From an uncultured Prevotellaceae bacterium (GTDB taxonomy: Bacteria; Bacteroidota; Bacteroidia; Bacteroidales; Muribaculaceae), in assembly GCA_947165485.1 (NCBI GenBank), contig CAMVAP010000004.1:1-64000 (forward strand): DNA of 64,000 nucleotides. Direction: 5' to 3'. Positions 15,956 through 26,100 of the stretch are shown piece by piece; the first letter of the stretch is position 1; each line of letters starts with the position of its first letter. The notes under the pieces are model-generated. The model was not told the DNA's origin, ran no database searches, and was given only the letters and a program-made list of their open reading frames with translations. A program made the position numbers and the translations under genes.

Positions 15956-18403
15956 TTAGCTGTTGATGGGCTTCTCGCGGTCCTTGGGCGTGTCATCAAT
16001 GTAATAACCACCACTGTCACCACCGTAGCCGTAACCATAGCCGTAACCGTAGCCATAACCATAGCCCTTACCATAGCCGTAAGCGTAGGAGTAGTTATAG
16101 CGGGTCTTGCTCACCTTGATGTCGTTGATGAGAATGGTCAGGTTCTTAATCTTCTTCTCATCGGACAGGCGCTCAAGCTCATACATGAACTGCTGCTCAA
16201 CCCTACCGTCGCGAACGACATAGATCGTGAGGTCGGCAAACCGGTTAACCACAGCCGCATCGGCGATTAGGTTATAGGGAACGGTATCGAGGATCACATA
16301 GTCATATTCCTTCTTGAGCTGTTCAATCATCTTGTTCATGTTTTCACTCAACAGCAATGAGGTGGGGTTGGGAGGAATGGCACCAACACTGATGATGTCA
16401 AAGCCGTCATGAAGTGCGCCACGGTGAATTACCTTGTTCAAGTCGGTCTCTTTGCCCGACAAGTAGGCCGATGCGCCACGACCGTCTTGAACGCCCACAT
16501 ATTCCGAGAACTTACCTTTGCGCAAGTCAAGATCGACAACAATCACCTTCTTGTTGACAAAGGTGTAGGCAAGTGCCAAGTTAACCGCAACAAAGCTCTT
16601 TCCTTCACCAGACATCGTCGAGGTGAACTGGATCACCGTTCCCTCGCCATCGGGTTGATTCTTATTGGTGACAAAGTCAAGGTTGCTGCGCACAATGCGG
16701 AATGCCTCGTTCATGCGGTCATTGGATGTCTCGTTGACAACGATCTCGCCTGTGACATTGTTCTTCTTGGCCGGCAACTCGCCCAGGATGGGAATGTCAC
16801 ACACCTCTTCTACCTCGCGGCGGGTGTGGATGGTCTTGTCGAGCGAGAAGTACCAGAATACTGCATAGAGGATAAAGGCAGGAATCAACAAGCCGATCAC
16901 CAGTCCGGTCAGCACGATACGTGACAACGGAGCGGTGATGGGACCGTAGTTGGGGATGGCAGGCTCCATGACTTTGGCGTTGGGCTCGGTGATAGCCATC
17001 TGCAAGGCGTTCTCCTCACGCTTGTTGAGCAGGTAGAGGTAGAGCTGTTCCTTGATCTTCTGCTGACGGGTCACCTCGGTGATGGCTTTCTCGTGAGCGG
17101 GATTGGCTGCCATGCTGCTCTGGGCCTGGCTCTGGCGGCGCTGTGCCTGACCTTGTCGAGTGCGCAGTGTGCCCAGGTAATTGTCAAGACTCGCAAGGAT
17201 GGTCTTCTTCTGCTGGGCCAGTGATGTGCTCAACTCTTTCATGACAGGGTTCTCGGCACTGGATGTGGCCGAAATCTTCTGGTAATCCTGCATGGCCGTG
17301 TTGTACTGGGAAATCTGAGATGATATGCCCACATTACTCATGCCGTTATTGACGGGGATGAGGTCGCCAGGACCCATGCCTGCAATATAATTTCGTAACT
17401 GGTTGGACAAGTTGATCTCCAGACTTAAATCCTGGTTGTTGTCAATCTGTCGCATGTTATAAGATTCGCTACCCAGCATCAACGAGTTGGCCGAGTTGGC
17501 AGTCAGGATGGCCACTTCATTGTCCACGCCGCTAAGGTCCTTGGACAAGTCAGCCACACGTTCAGCGATAAAGGCTTCGGTGCTGCGTGCCACCTGGTTC
17601 ATGTCGTTGATACCTTCCTGGTTATAGGCGACAACCAGTGTATTCAGGACATCGGCAATCATCTCGGGATTTTCACCTCTGATGGCCAGGTTATACACGT
17701 CACTGTGTTGGCTGGCAGGCTCAACAACCATCTGTGAGCTCAATGACCTTGCCACCGACGACGGGTTGAGCACACGCACGATGATGTTGTAATCGATGTG
17801 AGAATCGTTAAATTCCTTGGTCTTGGTGATAGCAACAGGACCATAATCGGTATTCACCTTGTTGCCAAAGTGAGCCTTCTTCCACTGTCCTTCGTTGACC
17901 TTGAATTCAAAGCTGTCGGCACTCTTGGGAACAATAGTCAGGTTGAAGCCGCTAGTCACCTCCTTGAGGGGAGTCACTTGAACCGGGGTCTTCTTGTAAA
18001 TGTTCACATCGCGCAGGAACATGTGTCCATAGTACTGAACATTGAGGCCCAGCGAGTTCACAACAACCTCCATTACCCTTGACGATTTGAGCTTGAACTG
18101 CTCGTTAGGGATATAGGTTGCAGTGTTGAGTCCAAGGTCACTGAAGGTCATCGACGGTGTGCCTTGAGAACTGTCCTTGGACCTGATAAGGATTGACGAT
18201 TTGGCAATATAATACTGAGGTCGGGATTTACCGAAGAGGTATGACAAACTGGCGCAGACGATCATCGACAGGACAAACCAGTACCAGTTATAAGCACAAG
18301 CCATGAAAAGCCTATCCCACTTGATACCATTGCGCACGCGTTTCTTCTTCTTCTCCTGGGCCATCGCTTTTGCGACCAGGTCTTCTTGAATTATTTGTTG
18401 CAT
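15956..18403 (-). CDS. Polysaccharide co-polymerase / tyrosine autokinase (Wzc-like)
   Basis: An 815-residue inner-membrane protein that controls chain length and export of surface polysaccharide through a cycle of tyrosine phosphorylation. It has a first membrane helix near 35-52, a Wzz periplasmic domain with coiled coils, a second helix near 485-510, and a BY-kinase domain with Walker A (STMSGEGKSF) and Walker B-like VIVVDLDLRKG. The C-terminus is a Tyr cluster: RYNYSYAYGYGKG followed by six or more GY repeats and a YY pair, an unusually regular form of the tail. It is transcribed away from the main glycan locus. No Wza-type exporter gene is next to it. Confidence 0.9.
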   Translation of the reverse strand: MQQIIQEDLVAKAMAQEKKKKRVRNGIKWDRLFMACAYNWYWFVLSMIVCASLSYLFGKSRPQYYIAKSSILIRSKDSSQGTPSMTFSDLGLNTATYIPNEQFKLKSSRVMEVVVNSLGLNVQYYGHMFLRDVNIYKKTPVQVTPLKEVTSGFNLTIVPKSADSFEFKVNEGQWKKAHFGNKVNTDYGPVAITKTKEFNDSHIDYNIIVRVLNPSSVARSLSSQMVVEPASQHSDVYNLAIRGENPEMIADVLNTLVVAYNQEGINDMNQVARSTEAFIAERVADLSKDLSGVDNEVAILTANSANSLMLGSESYNMRQIDNNQDLSLEINLSNQLRNYIAGMGPGDLIPVNNGMSNVGISSQISQYNTAMQDYQKISATSSAENPVMKELSTSLAQQKKTILASLDNYLGTLRTRQGQAQRRQSQAQSSMAANPAHEKAITEVTRQQKIKEQLYLYLLNKREENALQMAITEPNAKVMEPAIPNYGPITAPLSRIVLTGLVIGLLIPAFILYAVFWYFSLDKTIHTRREVEEVCDIPILGELPAKKNNVTGEIVVNETSNDRMNEAFRIVRSNLDFVTNKNQPDGEGTVIQFTSTMSGEGKSFVAVNLALAYTFVNKKVIVVDLDLRKGKFSEYVGVQDGRGASAYLSGKETDLNKVIHRGALHDGFDIISVGAIPPNPTSLLLSENMNKMIEQLKKEYDYVILDTVPYNLIADAAVVNRFADLTIYVVRDGRVEQQFMYELERLSDEKKIKNLTILINDIKVSKTRYNYSYAYGYGKGYGYGYGYGYGYGYGGDSGGYYIDDTPKDREKPINS

Positions 18404-18484
18404 GATAAACTAATTTTGTTCACATTTCATCTCTTGAATGGCAATAATCAACCAGTATAATTGTCGATACTGCATAATTCGCTG

Positions 18485-18492
18485 CAAAATTA
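18485..18492 (-). promoter_or_regulatory. -7 promoter box for the Wzc-like gene
   Basis: TAATTTTG on the minus strand, about 80 bp before the start codon. A TTG about 18-20 bp further upstream can serve as the -33 element. Confidence 0.5.
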
Positions 18493-18588
18493 GTGTAATT
18501 AGATGGAATCAACAAGCGAAATTTTGATAAAAATATATTGTGGATAAATAAATGCCAGTTAAAAACTGTTGTGCACCGTGAAACTAAA

Positions 18589-18624
18589 AAAGGGGTGAAT
18601 ACGTTTTACCGTATTCACCCCTTT
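18589..18624 (-). terminator. Terminator after inositol-phosphate synthase
   Basis: AAAGGGGTGAATACG and CGTATTCACCCCTTT form a perfect 15-bp stem. On the minus strand it ends in a T-run, 20 bp after the synthase stop. Confidence 0.8.
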
Positions 18625-18644
18625 AATCGGTTGCTGGCGGGTGA

Positions 18645-19952
18645 TTAATCAATCTCCTCGTCGGCCTCATAACCGCCCATCTCGCGGATGGCGTTCTTCA
18701 GCATCACATACTGCTGGAACAGGTGGTTAACGGGAATCTCATCCTTGGTGTAGTCGTGCATCGGGCTCTTGAGGAAGAAGCTCAAGAAGCGCTGGGTGCC
18801 ATAGCGGCCGGCACGGTGAGCAAGATCCATGAGCAGACACAGGTCAAGGCACAACGGAGCTGCGAGGATAGAGTCGCGGCACAGGAAGTTGATCTTGATC
18901 TGCATGGGATAGCCCATCCAGCCAAAGATGTCGATGTTGTCCCAACCCTCCTTATTATCGTTGCGGGGAGGATAGTAGTTGATGCGCACCTTGTGGTAGT
19001 AGTTGCTGTACAGGTCGGGCTGATTGTCGGCAACGAGAATTGACTCAAGGGTCGAGAGCTTGCTCACCTCCTTGGTGCGGAAGTTGGCGGGTTCGTCGAG
19101 CACGAGGCCGTCACGGTTGCCCAGGATGTTGGTCGAGAACCAGCCATTCAGACCGAGCATACGGGTGCCGATGATGGGAGCAAAACCGCTCTTAACCAGC
19201 GTCTGGCCAGTCTTGAAGTCCTTACCGGCGATGGGCAATTGGGTCTTCTCAGAGAGTTCCCACATGGCGGGGATGTCAACAGTGGTATTGGGAGCACCCA
19301 TGATGAAGGGGCAGCCCTCCATGAGAGCTGCATAGGCGTAGCACATCGAGGGAGCAACCTTGTCAACAACGTTGTCCTTCATGGCCTGCTCAAGGGCGGC
19401 AATGGTGCCATGGTATTTCATGTCGGGCTCAACATAGATCTCGGTCGAAGCTGCCCACAGAACTACAACGCGGTCAACACCGGTCTCCTTCTTGAAGTTG
19501 CGGATATCCTCACGCACTTGCTCGGTCATGTCCCAGCGGTCCTTGCACTGCTTCACGTTGTCACCATCGAGGCGCTTTGCATAGTTCTTGTCAAAGGCGG
19601 CCTTCAGCGGCTTGATCTTCAACAGCTCGTCCTTAACGGGCTCAATGTCCTTCTCCTTGAGTACCTCGGCATTGATGGCACTCTCATAAGCATTGACGGG
19701 ATATACGTCCCATGCTGCAAACACGAGGTCGTCGAGGCTGGGCATCGACACGATCTCATTATAGTGCAAATACTTCTTGTTCTCGCCTTTTCCTACGCGA
19801 ATCTTGTCATACTGTGTCATGCTGCCGACGGGCTTTGCAAGACCCTTGCGAGCCATCATCACACCAGTCATGAACGTGGTGCTCACGGCACCCAATCCTA
19901 CTACCATAATACCTAACTTGCCGGTAGCGGGCTTAACGATTTCTTTTGCCAT
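18645..19952 (-). CDS. ino1: Inositol-3-phosphate synthase (MIPS)
   Basis: This 435-residue cytosolic enzyme turns glucose 6-phosphate into 1D-myo-inositol 3-phosphate using bound NAD. The N-terminal Rossmann motif is VVGLGAVSTTF (near 17-27). The core contains DDFKTGQT-like KDFKTGQTLVKSGF and GWFSTNILGNRDG, with a C-terminal INFLCRDSILAAPLCLDL, all typical of the bacterial short form. It has its own terminator and probably its own promoter. With the CDP-alcohol transferase and the nucleotidyltransferase nearby, it likely feeds inositol lipids, or a glycan that contains inositol phosphate. Confidence 0.93.
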   Translation of the reverse strand: MAKEIVKPATGKLGIMVVGLGAVSTTFMTGVMMARKGLAKPVGSMTQYDKIRVGKGENKKYLHYNEIVSMPSLDDLVFAAWDVYPVNAYESAINAEVLKEKDIEPVKDELLKIKPLKAAFDKNYAKRLDGDNVKQCKDRWDMTEQVREDIRNFKKETGVDRVVVLWAASTEIYVEPDMKYHGTIAALEQAMKDNVVDKVAPSMCYAYAALMEGCPFIMGAPNTTVDIPAMWELSEKTQLPIAGKDFKTGQTLVKSGFAPIIGTRMLGLNGWFSTNILGNRDGLVLDEPANFRTKEVSKLSTLESILVADNQPDLYSNYYHKVRINYYPPRNDNKEGWDNIDIFGWMGYPMQIKINFLCRDSILAAPLCLDLCLLMDLAHRAGRYGTQRFLSFFLKSPMHDYTKDEIPVNHLFQQYVMLKNAIREMGGYEADEEID

Positions 19953-20308
19953 AATTGTTTATTACAGTTAATGTTTATGTTGATTTCAACTTTTGTTGTT
20001 TTGTCGCCTTTTGGCGGCTCGTGTTTTGCGCATGAGACCATACTCGTGCGAAAAACGGCGCTAAATTACAGCCTTTTTTTGAATTGAAAAACCAAATGTA
20101 TTGTAAAAATAGTTCAAAAAAGTTAAAACTTAGCCGAAAAATATAATAAATGTAAATTTCTGCCTTTATGGGCTGCGAATGCTTAAAAAACCTTAATGCT
20201 ACCTCGCTGCTTTTTGACGTTTTTAACACCTTTTTCTTCCTCAATTGGTGTGGGGAATAGCTCTGCTAACATTTTTTTGATTTTCTACAAGTAGAATTGG
20301 ATTTGTTG
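19953..20308. other. AT-rich intergenic region upstream of inositol-phosphate synthase
   Basis: 356 bases without a credible gene; an 89-aa minus-strand ORF here is Lys/Phe-rich and looks random. On the minus strand TACATTTG (plus 20093-20100) fits the -7 consensus and could drive the synthase with a leader of about 130 nt, but its -33 element is unclear. A small hairpin TTCTAC-aa-GTAGAA lies at 20283-20296. Confidence 0.4.
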
Positions 20309-21013
20309 TCAGCTTTTTGATTGCAGGAACGTCTCGGCGGTAATGATGTCCTCGGCATGATCCACATCAACGATCTTGTCAATGCTGTAGGCATACAGCC
20401 GCTGGTGCGCCTCGACCAGTGCGCGCTGGAAATTCCTCATGCGGCTGTTGCCGGCTTGGATGCACTGTTCCAGGATGGGAAATGCTTTCTCGGTCATGGC
20501 ATACACACCGCCCGACACATATTGGGCTCCTTCCCATGACTTGTCACGGAAGGCTGTGATGTTCATGTCCTGGTCCACATCGACCCACAACGGCTTCTCG
20601 TCGTCAACAAATGGGGTGACGGCCCACATTCCATCGTGGTCATCGTCGTTTTCAAACGCTTCGATATACCCCTTGAAGTCCACCTCGTGAAAGATGGTGT
20701 CAACGGTCGTGAGGCAGAACTTGCCCTTGGGAATCACCTCGCTCAAGTGCCACAGGCTGTGCATCGAGCTGGGTGTGGTCTTTACCACAAGGTTTAAGGG
20801 AACGGGCAACTTCAAGTTCTCAAGGTATTCTCTCACCTCGCTCATGTGCTCGTTGACGATGATGCTGATGCTCTCGGCATTGCACCTGAGCATGATGTTG
20901 ATCAGTCTCCCGATCATGGGCTCCCCTTGCAGTTCTACCAGGGGCTTGGGCTTGGCGACACCTTCTTGGGCCAGGCGTGCGCCATTGCCAGCTGCTATAA
21001 TTGCATAATTCAT
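20309..21013 (-). CDS. Sugar/inositol phosphate nucleotidyltransferase-like protein
   Basis: A 234-residue protein of the NTP_transferase (GlmU/RmlA N-terminal) fold. The loop AAGNGARLAQEG (7-18) and KPKPLVELQGEPMIGR (20-35) bind the nucleotide and TTVDTIF (about 96) supplies a metal-binding Asp. It would activate a phosphorylated sugar or polyol. Twenty-five bp separate it from the HAD gene upstream. Beside inositol-phosphate synthase, a CTP:inositol-1-phosphate cytidylyltransferase role is attractive, because a CDP-alcohol transferase lies in the same neighbourhood; this is inference. Confidence 0.7.
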   Translation of the reverse strand: MNYAIIAAGNGARLAQEGVAKPKPLVELQGEPMIGRLINIMLRCNAESISIIVNEHMSEVREYLENLKLPVPLNLVVKTTPSSMHSLWHLSEVIPKGKFCLTTVDTIFHEVDFKGYIEAFENDDDHDGMWAVTPFVDDEKPLWVDVDQDMNITAFRDKSWEGAQYVSGGVYAMTEKAFPILEQCIQAGNSRMRNFQRALVEAHQRLYAYSIDKIVDVDHAEDIITAETFLQSKS

Positions 21014-21038
21014 TATTATATATAATGTGTTAAAGTGG

Positions 21039-21740
21039 CTATAACTGATGGATCCAATCCAGCACCTCGGCGATGGTTTTGATGGTGTGGGGGTGCGTTT
21101 GCTGATCCTCTTCTTGAGTCCAGCCTTTGCCCTTGAGCCATAACGCTTGGCAACCCAGCTGCTCGGCGGGGGCGATATCCTTGCGCAGGCTGTCGCCTAT
21201 CACGAGCACCTGTTCAGCCGGCAGCTCCAGAGCATCAACACCCAGCTTGAACAGGGTGGGGTTGGGCTTTCTGATACCAACGACCGCACTCTCGATGATG
21301 CCTTTGAACATATCTCTGATGCCATAGCCGCGCAGCACCTCATCGATGTTGCCATAGAAGTTGCTCACCAGCATCATGGGGTATTGCTCTTTCAATGCTT
21401 CAAGCGTGGGGCGCGCTTCCTCGATGCACTGGCGGGCGGCTTGATCGCAATATCCCGCGATAGTCTCCACCCATTGCTGGCGGGTGTCGGCGTTGTAGCT
21501 CTCGGGGAGGTATTCTAGCTCAAGTGCGACCTTCTTGCGCAGCAGGGTGTGGAAGTCATCCTGGGGCAGGATAATGCGCTCGCGCGCCAGGGCGCGTTCT
21601 CCTTCCACATAGGCTGTCCGGAAGGTCTCCTTGTCGATGGGTACCAGAGCCTGCTGATAGCCTTGCCACAGCACCTCGCTCCAGTGTACGCCGCGGCTGT
21701 CTAGTGTGCCGCCGTAATCAAAAATGATTCCTTTAATCAT
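21039..21740 (-). CDS. HAD-superfamily hydrolase
   Basis: A 233-residue HAD protein with motif I FDYGGTLD (8-15), a cap domain, Lys in GIRKPNPTLF, and a metal site VIGDSLRKDIAP near the C-terminus. The second Asp of the usual DxD is Gly (DYGG), which can weaken phosphatase activity or point to a different subfamily. It lies between pdxA and the nucleotidyltransferase in one operon. A phosphatase step in inositol-lipid or pyridoxal metabolism is possible; the substrate is unknown. Confidence 0.75.
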   Translation of the reverse strand: MIKGIIFDYGGTLDSRGVHWSEVLWQGYQQALVPIDKETFRTAYVEGERALARERIILPQDDFHTLLRKKVALELEYLPESYNADTRQQWVETIAGYCDQAARQCIEEARPTLEALKEQYPMMLVSNFYGNIDEVLRGYGIRDMFKGIIESAVVGIRKPNPTLFKLGVDALELPAEQVLVIGDSLRKDIAPAEQLGCQALWLKGKGWTQEEDQQTHPHTIKTIAEVLDWIHQL

Positions 21741-21780
21741 GCCGTAAAGTTACTGATTGGATGTCTCCTCTGTGATGAGG

Positions 21781-22884
21781 TCAATCCTCCTTGGTGAGAT
21801 CCAGTTTCACGTTGTCGCGGCCTCGGTCCTGGAACAACTTGGGCAGTGGGTTCTCCCTCGATTGGTCATATCGGATGCGGTTGCGGTAGATGTCAATAGC
21901 TGTGTAGATGGCATGGCGCATCGAGGCCTCGTTGGCGCATCCCTGCCCAGCAATGTCATATCCCGTGCCGTGGTCAGGACTGGTGCGCACGATGGGTAAG
22001 CCGGCTGTGAAGTTCACGCCCTCGTCCATCGCAATGGTCTTGAACGGAGCCAGACCTTGGTCGTGATACATGGCCAATACACCGTCAAAGCGGCGGTAAT
22101 GGCGGGCTCCAAAGAAACCGTCTGCCGCATAGGGGCCAAAGCACTGGATGCCCTCTTGGTCAAGCGCTTGCAACATGGCTGGCTTGATAATCTCGTGTTC
22201 CTCGCTGCCCAGAATGCCGTTCTCACCGGCGTGAGGGTTGAGCGACAGGACAGCAATGCGGGGACCGTCAATGTTGAAGTCTCGTTTCAGGGAATTATTG
22301 AGAAGGCGCAATTTCTCTCTGATGCCGTCGATAGTGAGGGCGCTGGGCACTTGTGATAACGGCAGGTGGGCTGTGACGAGGGCAATGCGCAAGTTTTCGG
22401 TACACATGAGCATGAGCGCCTTGTTGCCATCTCCTGCCGCACTCTCCAGATACTCGGTGTGACCAGGAAACTGGAATTGTTCACTCTGGATGTTGTCTTT
22501 GTTGATGGGGGCGGTGACAAGTACATCGATCAGACCGGTTTTCAAGTCCCTGACGGCTGCCTCGATGGCGGTAAATGCGGCAAGGCCTGCCTGCTTGCTG
22601 GCTTGACCCAACTCGATCTTGATGTCCTGGTCGATGCATTCCACCAGATTGGGCATATTCTCCTTCAAGTGCTCGGCACTCTTGGTGTAGTTCATCTGAA
22701 CACCAGGCAGGTTGCAGGCGTTCTTGTGATAGTTCATGATCTTGCTGGAGCCGTAGATGACTGGGATGATCATTTCCAGCATCTCGGGAACGCCTATGGC
22801 TTTCAATATTACCTCAGGGCCTATGCCATTGGTGTCGCCAATGGTGATACCCACCTTCAATCGTTTCTTATTGTCTTCACTCAT
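21781..22884 (-). CDS. pdxA: 4-hydroxythreonine-4-phosphate dehydrogenase
   Basis: PdxA oxidises 4-phosphohydroxy-L-threonine in the DXP-dependent route to pyridoxal phosphate. The 367-residue protein shows GITIGDTNGIGPEVILKA (13-30), the substrate/metal region with FPGHTEYL and a His-rich AMYHDQGLAPFK, and SPDHGTGYDIAG near 320. Length is slightly above the usual 330. It is the first gene of a minus-strand operon with the HAD and nucleotidyltransferase genes and has a clear promoter upstream. Confidence 0.92.
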   Translation of the reverse strand: MSEDNKKRLKVGITIGDTNGIGPEVILKAIGVPEMLEMIIPVIYGSSKIMNYHKNACNLPGVQMNYTKSAEHLKENMPNLVECIDQDIKIELGQASKQAGLAAFTAIEAAVRDLKTGLIDVLVTAPINKDNIQSEQFQFPGHTEYLESAAGDGNKALMLMCTENLRIALVTAHLPLSQVPSALTIDGIREKLRLLNNSLKRDFNIDGPRIAVLSLNPHAGENGILGSEEHEIIKPAMLQALDQEGIQCFGPYAADGFFGARHYRRFDGVLAMYHDQGLAPFKTIAMDEGVNFTAGLPIVRTSPDHGTGYDIAGQGCANEASMRHAIYTAIDIYRNRIRYDQSRENPLPKLFQDRGRDNVKLDLTKED

Positions 22885-22931
22885 TGTGATAATGGATGTC
22901 AGTTAACTGGTTGATTTTTTAATTCAAACGG

Positions 22932-22963
22932 CAAAGGTATAAAAAATATGCAACACCCGCAAT
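22932..22963 (-). promoter_or_regulatory. Promoter of the pdxA operon
   Basis: On the minus strand ATTG (plus 22960-22963) and TACCTTTG (plus 22932-22939) are 20 bp apart, a good Bacteroidetes -33/-7 pair, about 50 bp before the pdxA start. Confidence 0.65.
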
Positions 22964-23062
22964 TCTTTTTTCATAACTTGCCGCTAGTAAATGCATTTAT
23001 TGGAGTCCGGTAATTACAAAATGAAGAGAAAAACACTCCAGCAGGCACCGATGAAAAAACAA

Positions 23063-23090
23063 GGGATGCAATTCGCTTGAATCGCATCCC
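23063..23090 (-). terminator. Terminator of the LRR protein gene
   Basis: GGGATGC/GCATCCC with an inner ATTC/GAAT pairing forms a hairpin; on the minus strand TTGTTTTTTC follows. It lies about 30 bp after the gene's stop. Confidence 0.75.
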
Positions 23091-23119
23091 TGAGCTGTGG
23101 CTTGTTGTCATGGTGGGTC

Positions 23120-26100
23120 TTATGGCCTCATGACTTTCTCGGTTTGGGTTGTGCCGTCGCTCATCTGGCGCACAATGATGTTCATTCCGCTGATGGGCTC
23201 GCTGTGCTCCATGCCGCTGGCATCGTAGTACCGCTCGCTCACGACTGTGACATCTCCCAGCCCGTCGATGGTTGTCTCTTCAACATCGGTGGGCGTGCCA
23301 GGGGGATACCAGGCAAGGCCAAAGCTAGACCCTCCTTCATCGTCCCTTGACACGCTGGGGCGACCATCGTTGTACAGATATTCCACATAGTTGCGATCGT
23401 CATTCATATACTTGATCACGGCTACAGTTCCATAGATCGTACTCAAGTCCAGTTGCAGATTTTCGCTCGGATTCACGTTTACCCTGCTGGGCGCACCGCT
23501 GGGTGTGCTGCCGGGTTTAACGCGAGTGCCGTGGTAAGGTCCTGACGCGTTGACGGTGAATTTCAGAACCTTGTCAGGGTTAAAGCCGTCGGCTTCAAGC
23601 TCCCTTTGATAGGGTGGCGTGCTGGAAGCGGTCTCGATGGAGTCTTGGCCGCTCTTGCTGCCCAAGAATGTGTTGTAGTTGGCAGGTTGAGAGGGTAAAG
23701 CGTCGCCAGCATTCTTCTTGAGCTGGAAGTAGTACATGTTGTGTTGGGTGGTTACACCGTTCTCGGTTGTATTCCATGAGGCTAGCTCTCCTGGAATCAA
23801 CCCCCTCACGTTGTGGGTGCAATTGTAATGAACGAGATCCTCGTTGCTACCGCGAGGCGGGAGGCTCGTGCAACCGCTCAAGTCGATACCGTTGATGTGG
23901 TTGTAACTGTAGGTGAGCGTGTGCAGGCCTGCATTGTTGTTCAAGCCCTTCAGGCTATACAGGTCATTATTGTCGGCACGAACCACCTTCAGCGATTTGC
24001 TGCCAAAGTTTAAGTCGGCAATGCTGTTCTTACCAGGCTGGCTCATGCTGGTGGGCACTTGCCTGGGCATGGTAAATCCATAGTTGTCAAAGGCGGTCCA
24101 TTCTGCTTGGATGCTGTCCATGTTACTGCAATCAAAATAGACAAGCTGCGTGTTCTGGCTCACGTCCAGATTGCGGATCATGCAATTGCGCAGGTCAAAG
24201 TACCTCAACCCCGTGTTTGAAGTGACATTAAGCTCTTGTAAAACAGGATTTTGCCAGATCTTAAGCGTGTCAAGGTGCTCGGCAGCCTGATTGGTGAACT
24301 TCTGCAAGTTGGAGTTAGATACCCACGCAGTCACCAGATTCACGTTCTCTTTCAAGTCCATACCATTGCTGCCAAGGGCATCACCCAGCGCCTTGTCATT
24401 GTAAGCATGAAGGTACTTGAGATTGTCATTCATGTGCAAATCCAACTCGTTAAAGATGAGATTGTCGTTGACCCAAACAAGATTCAGCGAGTCGGCATCC
24501 ACTGTTGGGTATCCAAATTGGCTATCTAGCGCCAAATTGTAGGCAAGGTTGTCAAGCCCACTGATTTTTGGTAGTTTCGGGTCGTGATGGCAATAGACAT
24601 CCCTCAAACCGTTGCAGTTGTCCAGCAGAACGGTAGCCAGTTTCTCGCGATTGTAAGCTCGTACTCCCCGCAGTCCACTCCATGGCGTTGTCAAGTTGCC
24701 TGTATAAACTCCTCCTTCACGGGCGCCGTTCATAGTGATTGTTTTTTCCCTTGTCTCTGTTACGCCCGTGTCATAATTCGTATATTGATATCTCTGTCGT
24801 ACAGAGGCTGGGATGGCAACAGTGTTGCCTGTTTCAGGGTCATAGCCGCGCTGTTTGAAAGCGCAGGCCCTTGCATCAATATATTTGATGCTGTCAACTG
24901 TCTGGACATTGATATAGTGAAGAGGGTTGCCAGTAATGATGATAGTGTCAATCTTAGAGGCATAGAAACCAATGGAGTCGAAGTCGGAATAGGACAGGTT
25001 GATGTAATGCAGTTTTTTACACCTTGTATCGATTGCAAAGTTAATGGAACCTTGCATGGTGGTCACATCGGCACCTCGCATGCCAATTGCGGACAATCGT
25101 TCCAGGGATCGGAGTCCAGGAGTCAAGATCTGCCCATCGGTTTTCTTCTTACCGTTTTGTGAACCAATTCCCATTGAGCGCATACCGTTATAGTCGGCGT
25201 AGAAGTATTTGAGTTCAGGCAAATCCTGAATCCAGATAAACCTGGCATTAGAAACATGGCAATGGGTGAGCGCCGTTTGCTCGATACCTGTATAGCTGAT
25301 GTCTAGATATTCTAACTTGTTGTTATCCAAGAGGTCGAGGATGTAGAGACCGGTGGTGTCGTTGTAGTCCATCGTGTAGTATTCCTGATCGTAGCTCTCC
25401 TGCCTGCCGGGATATTTGGGAGTCGTGTCGATGAGCCAGAGGTATTTCTTGTAGTCGGGATAAGAAGTGGAGGTGTGGCCACTATTAATGTGGGCCCTCA
25501 AACCTGCTCCTTTGTCTTGTGAAGAGGTGTAACGTGTTATAGTGCGGTTGTGGCTCACGTCCAGATAGCGCAATTCTGTGTTCTTGTGAAGATAAACAGA
25601 GTCCTTGAGGTTGCAGTGGCTCAAATCAAGGTATTTAAGTCCAGTCAAGTGCTCAAGTGACGCGCTGTCAGGCTGTGCTGGTGATGTTGGCCAATAGGCG
25701 TAGTAATAATATTGCAGACTTGGTACAGTGCTGGAGAAGTCATAAACACCAGAGTTCTTGTTCCATCTCTCGTATTTGCCACCTGCGACTGTCGTCTGGT
25801 TCCTGAAGGTATAGAACTTGTTGTAGCTGGCCTTGATGGTGTCGATGGGCACACCGTTGAGCGACCCGTTGTTGCCGATGCGCTGGAAATAGTTAGGCTG
25901 GTCGGCTGTGCCGCTAATGTCCATATAGTGCAAAGCTGTATTGCCCAACAGATACAAGCCGCTGCCTTCACTCATCACAGTGTCGGCAGCCATAGTAGTG
26001 ATGCCTGGGTTATTGTGCATCTCAAGTCGCTCTAGGCTCGGAGTCTTTCCTATCATGAGCGCCGTCAGACTGCCGGGGAGGGTAGGAGCATTGAAAGTGG

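Noticed and set aside
16020-16080. GTAGCC/GTAACC repeats as a CRISPR or tandem-repeat array
   Set aside because: The short periodic bases simply encode the Gly-Tyr tail of the Wzc-like protein; there are no spacers.
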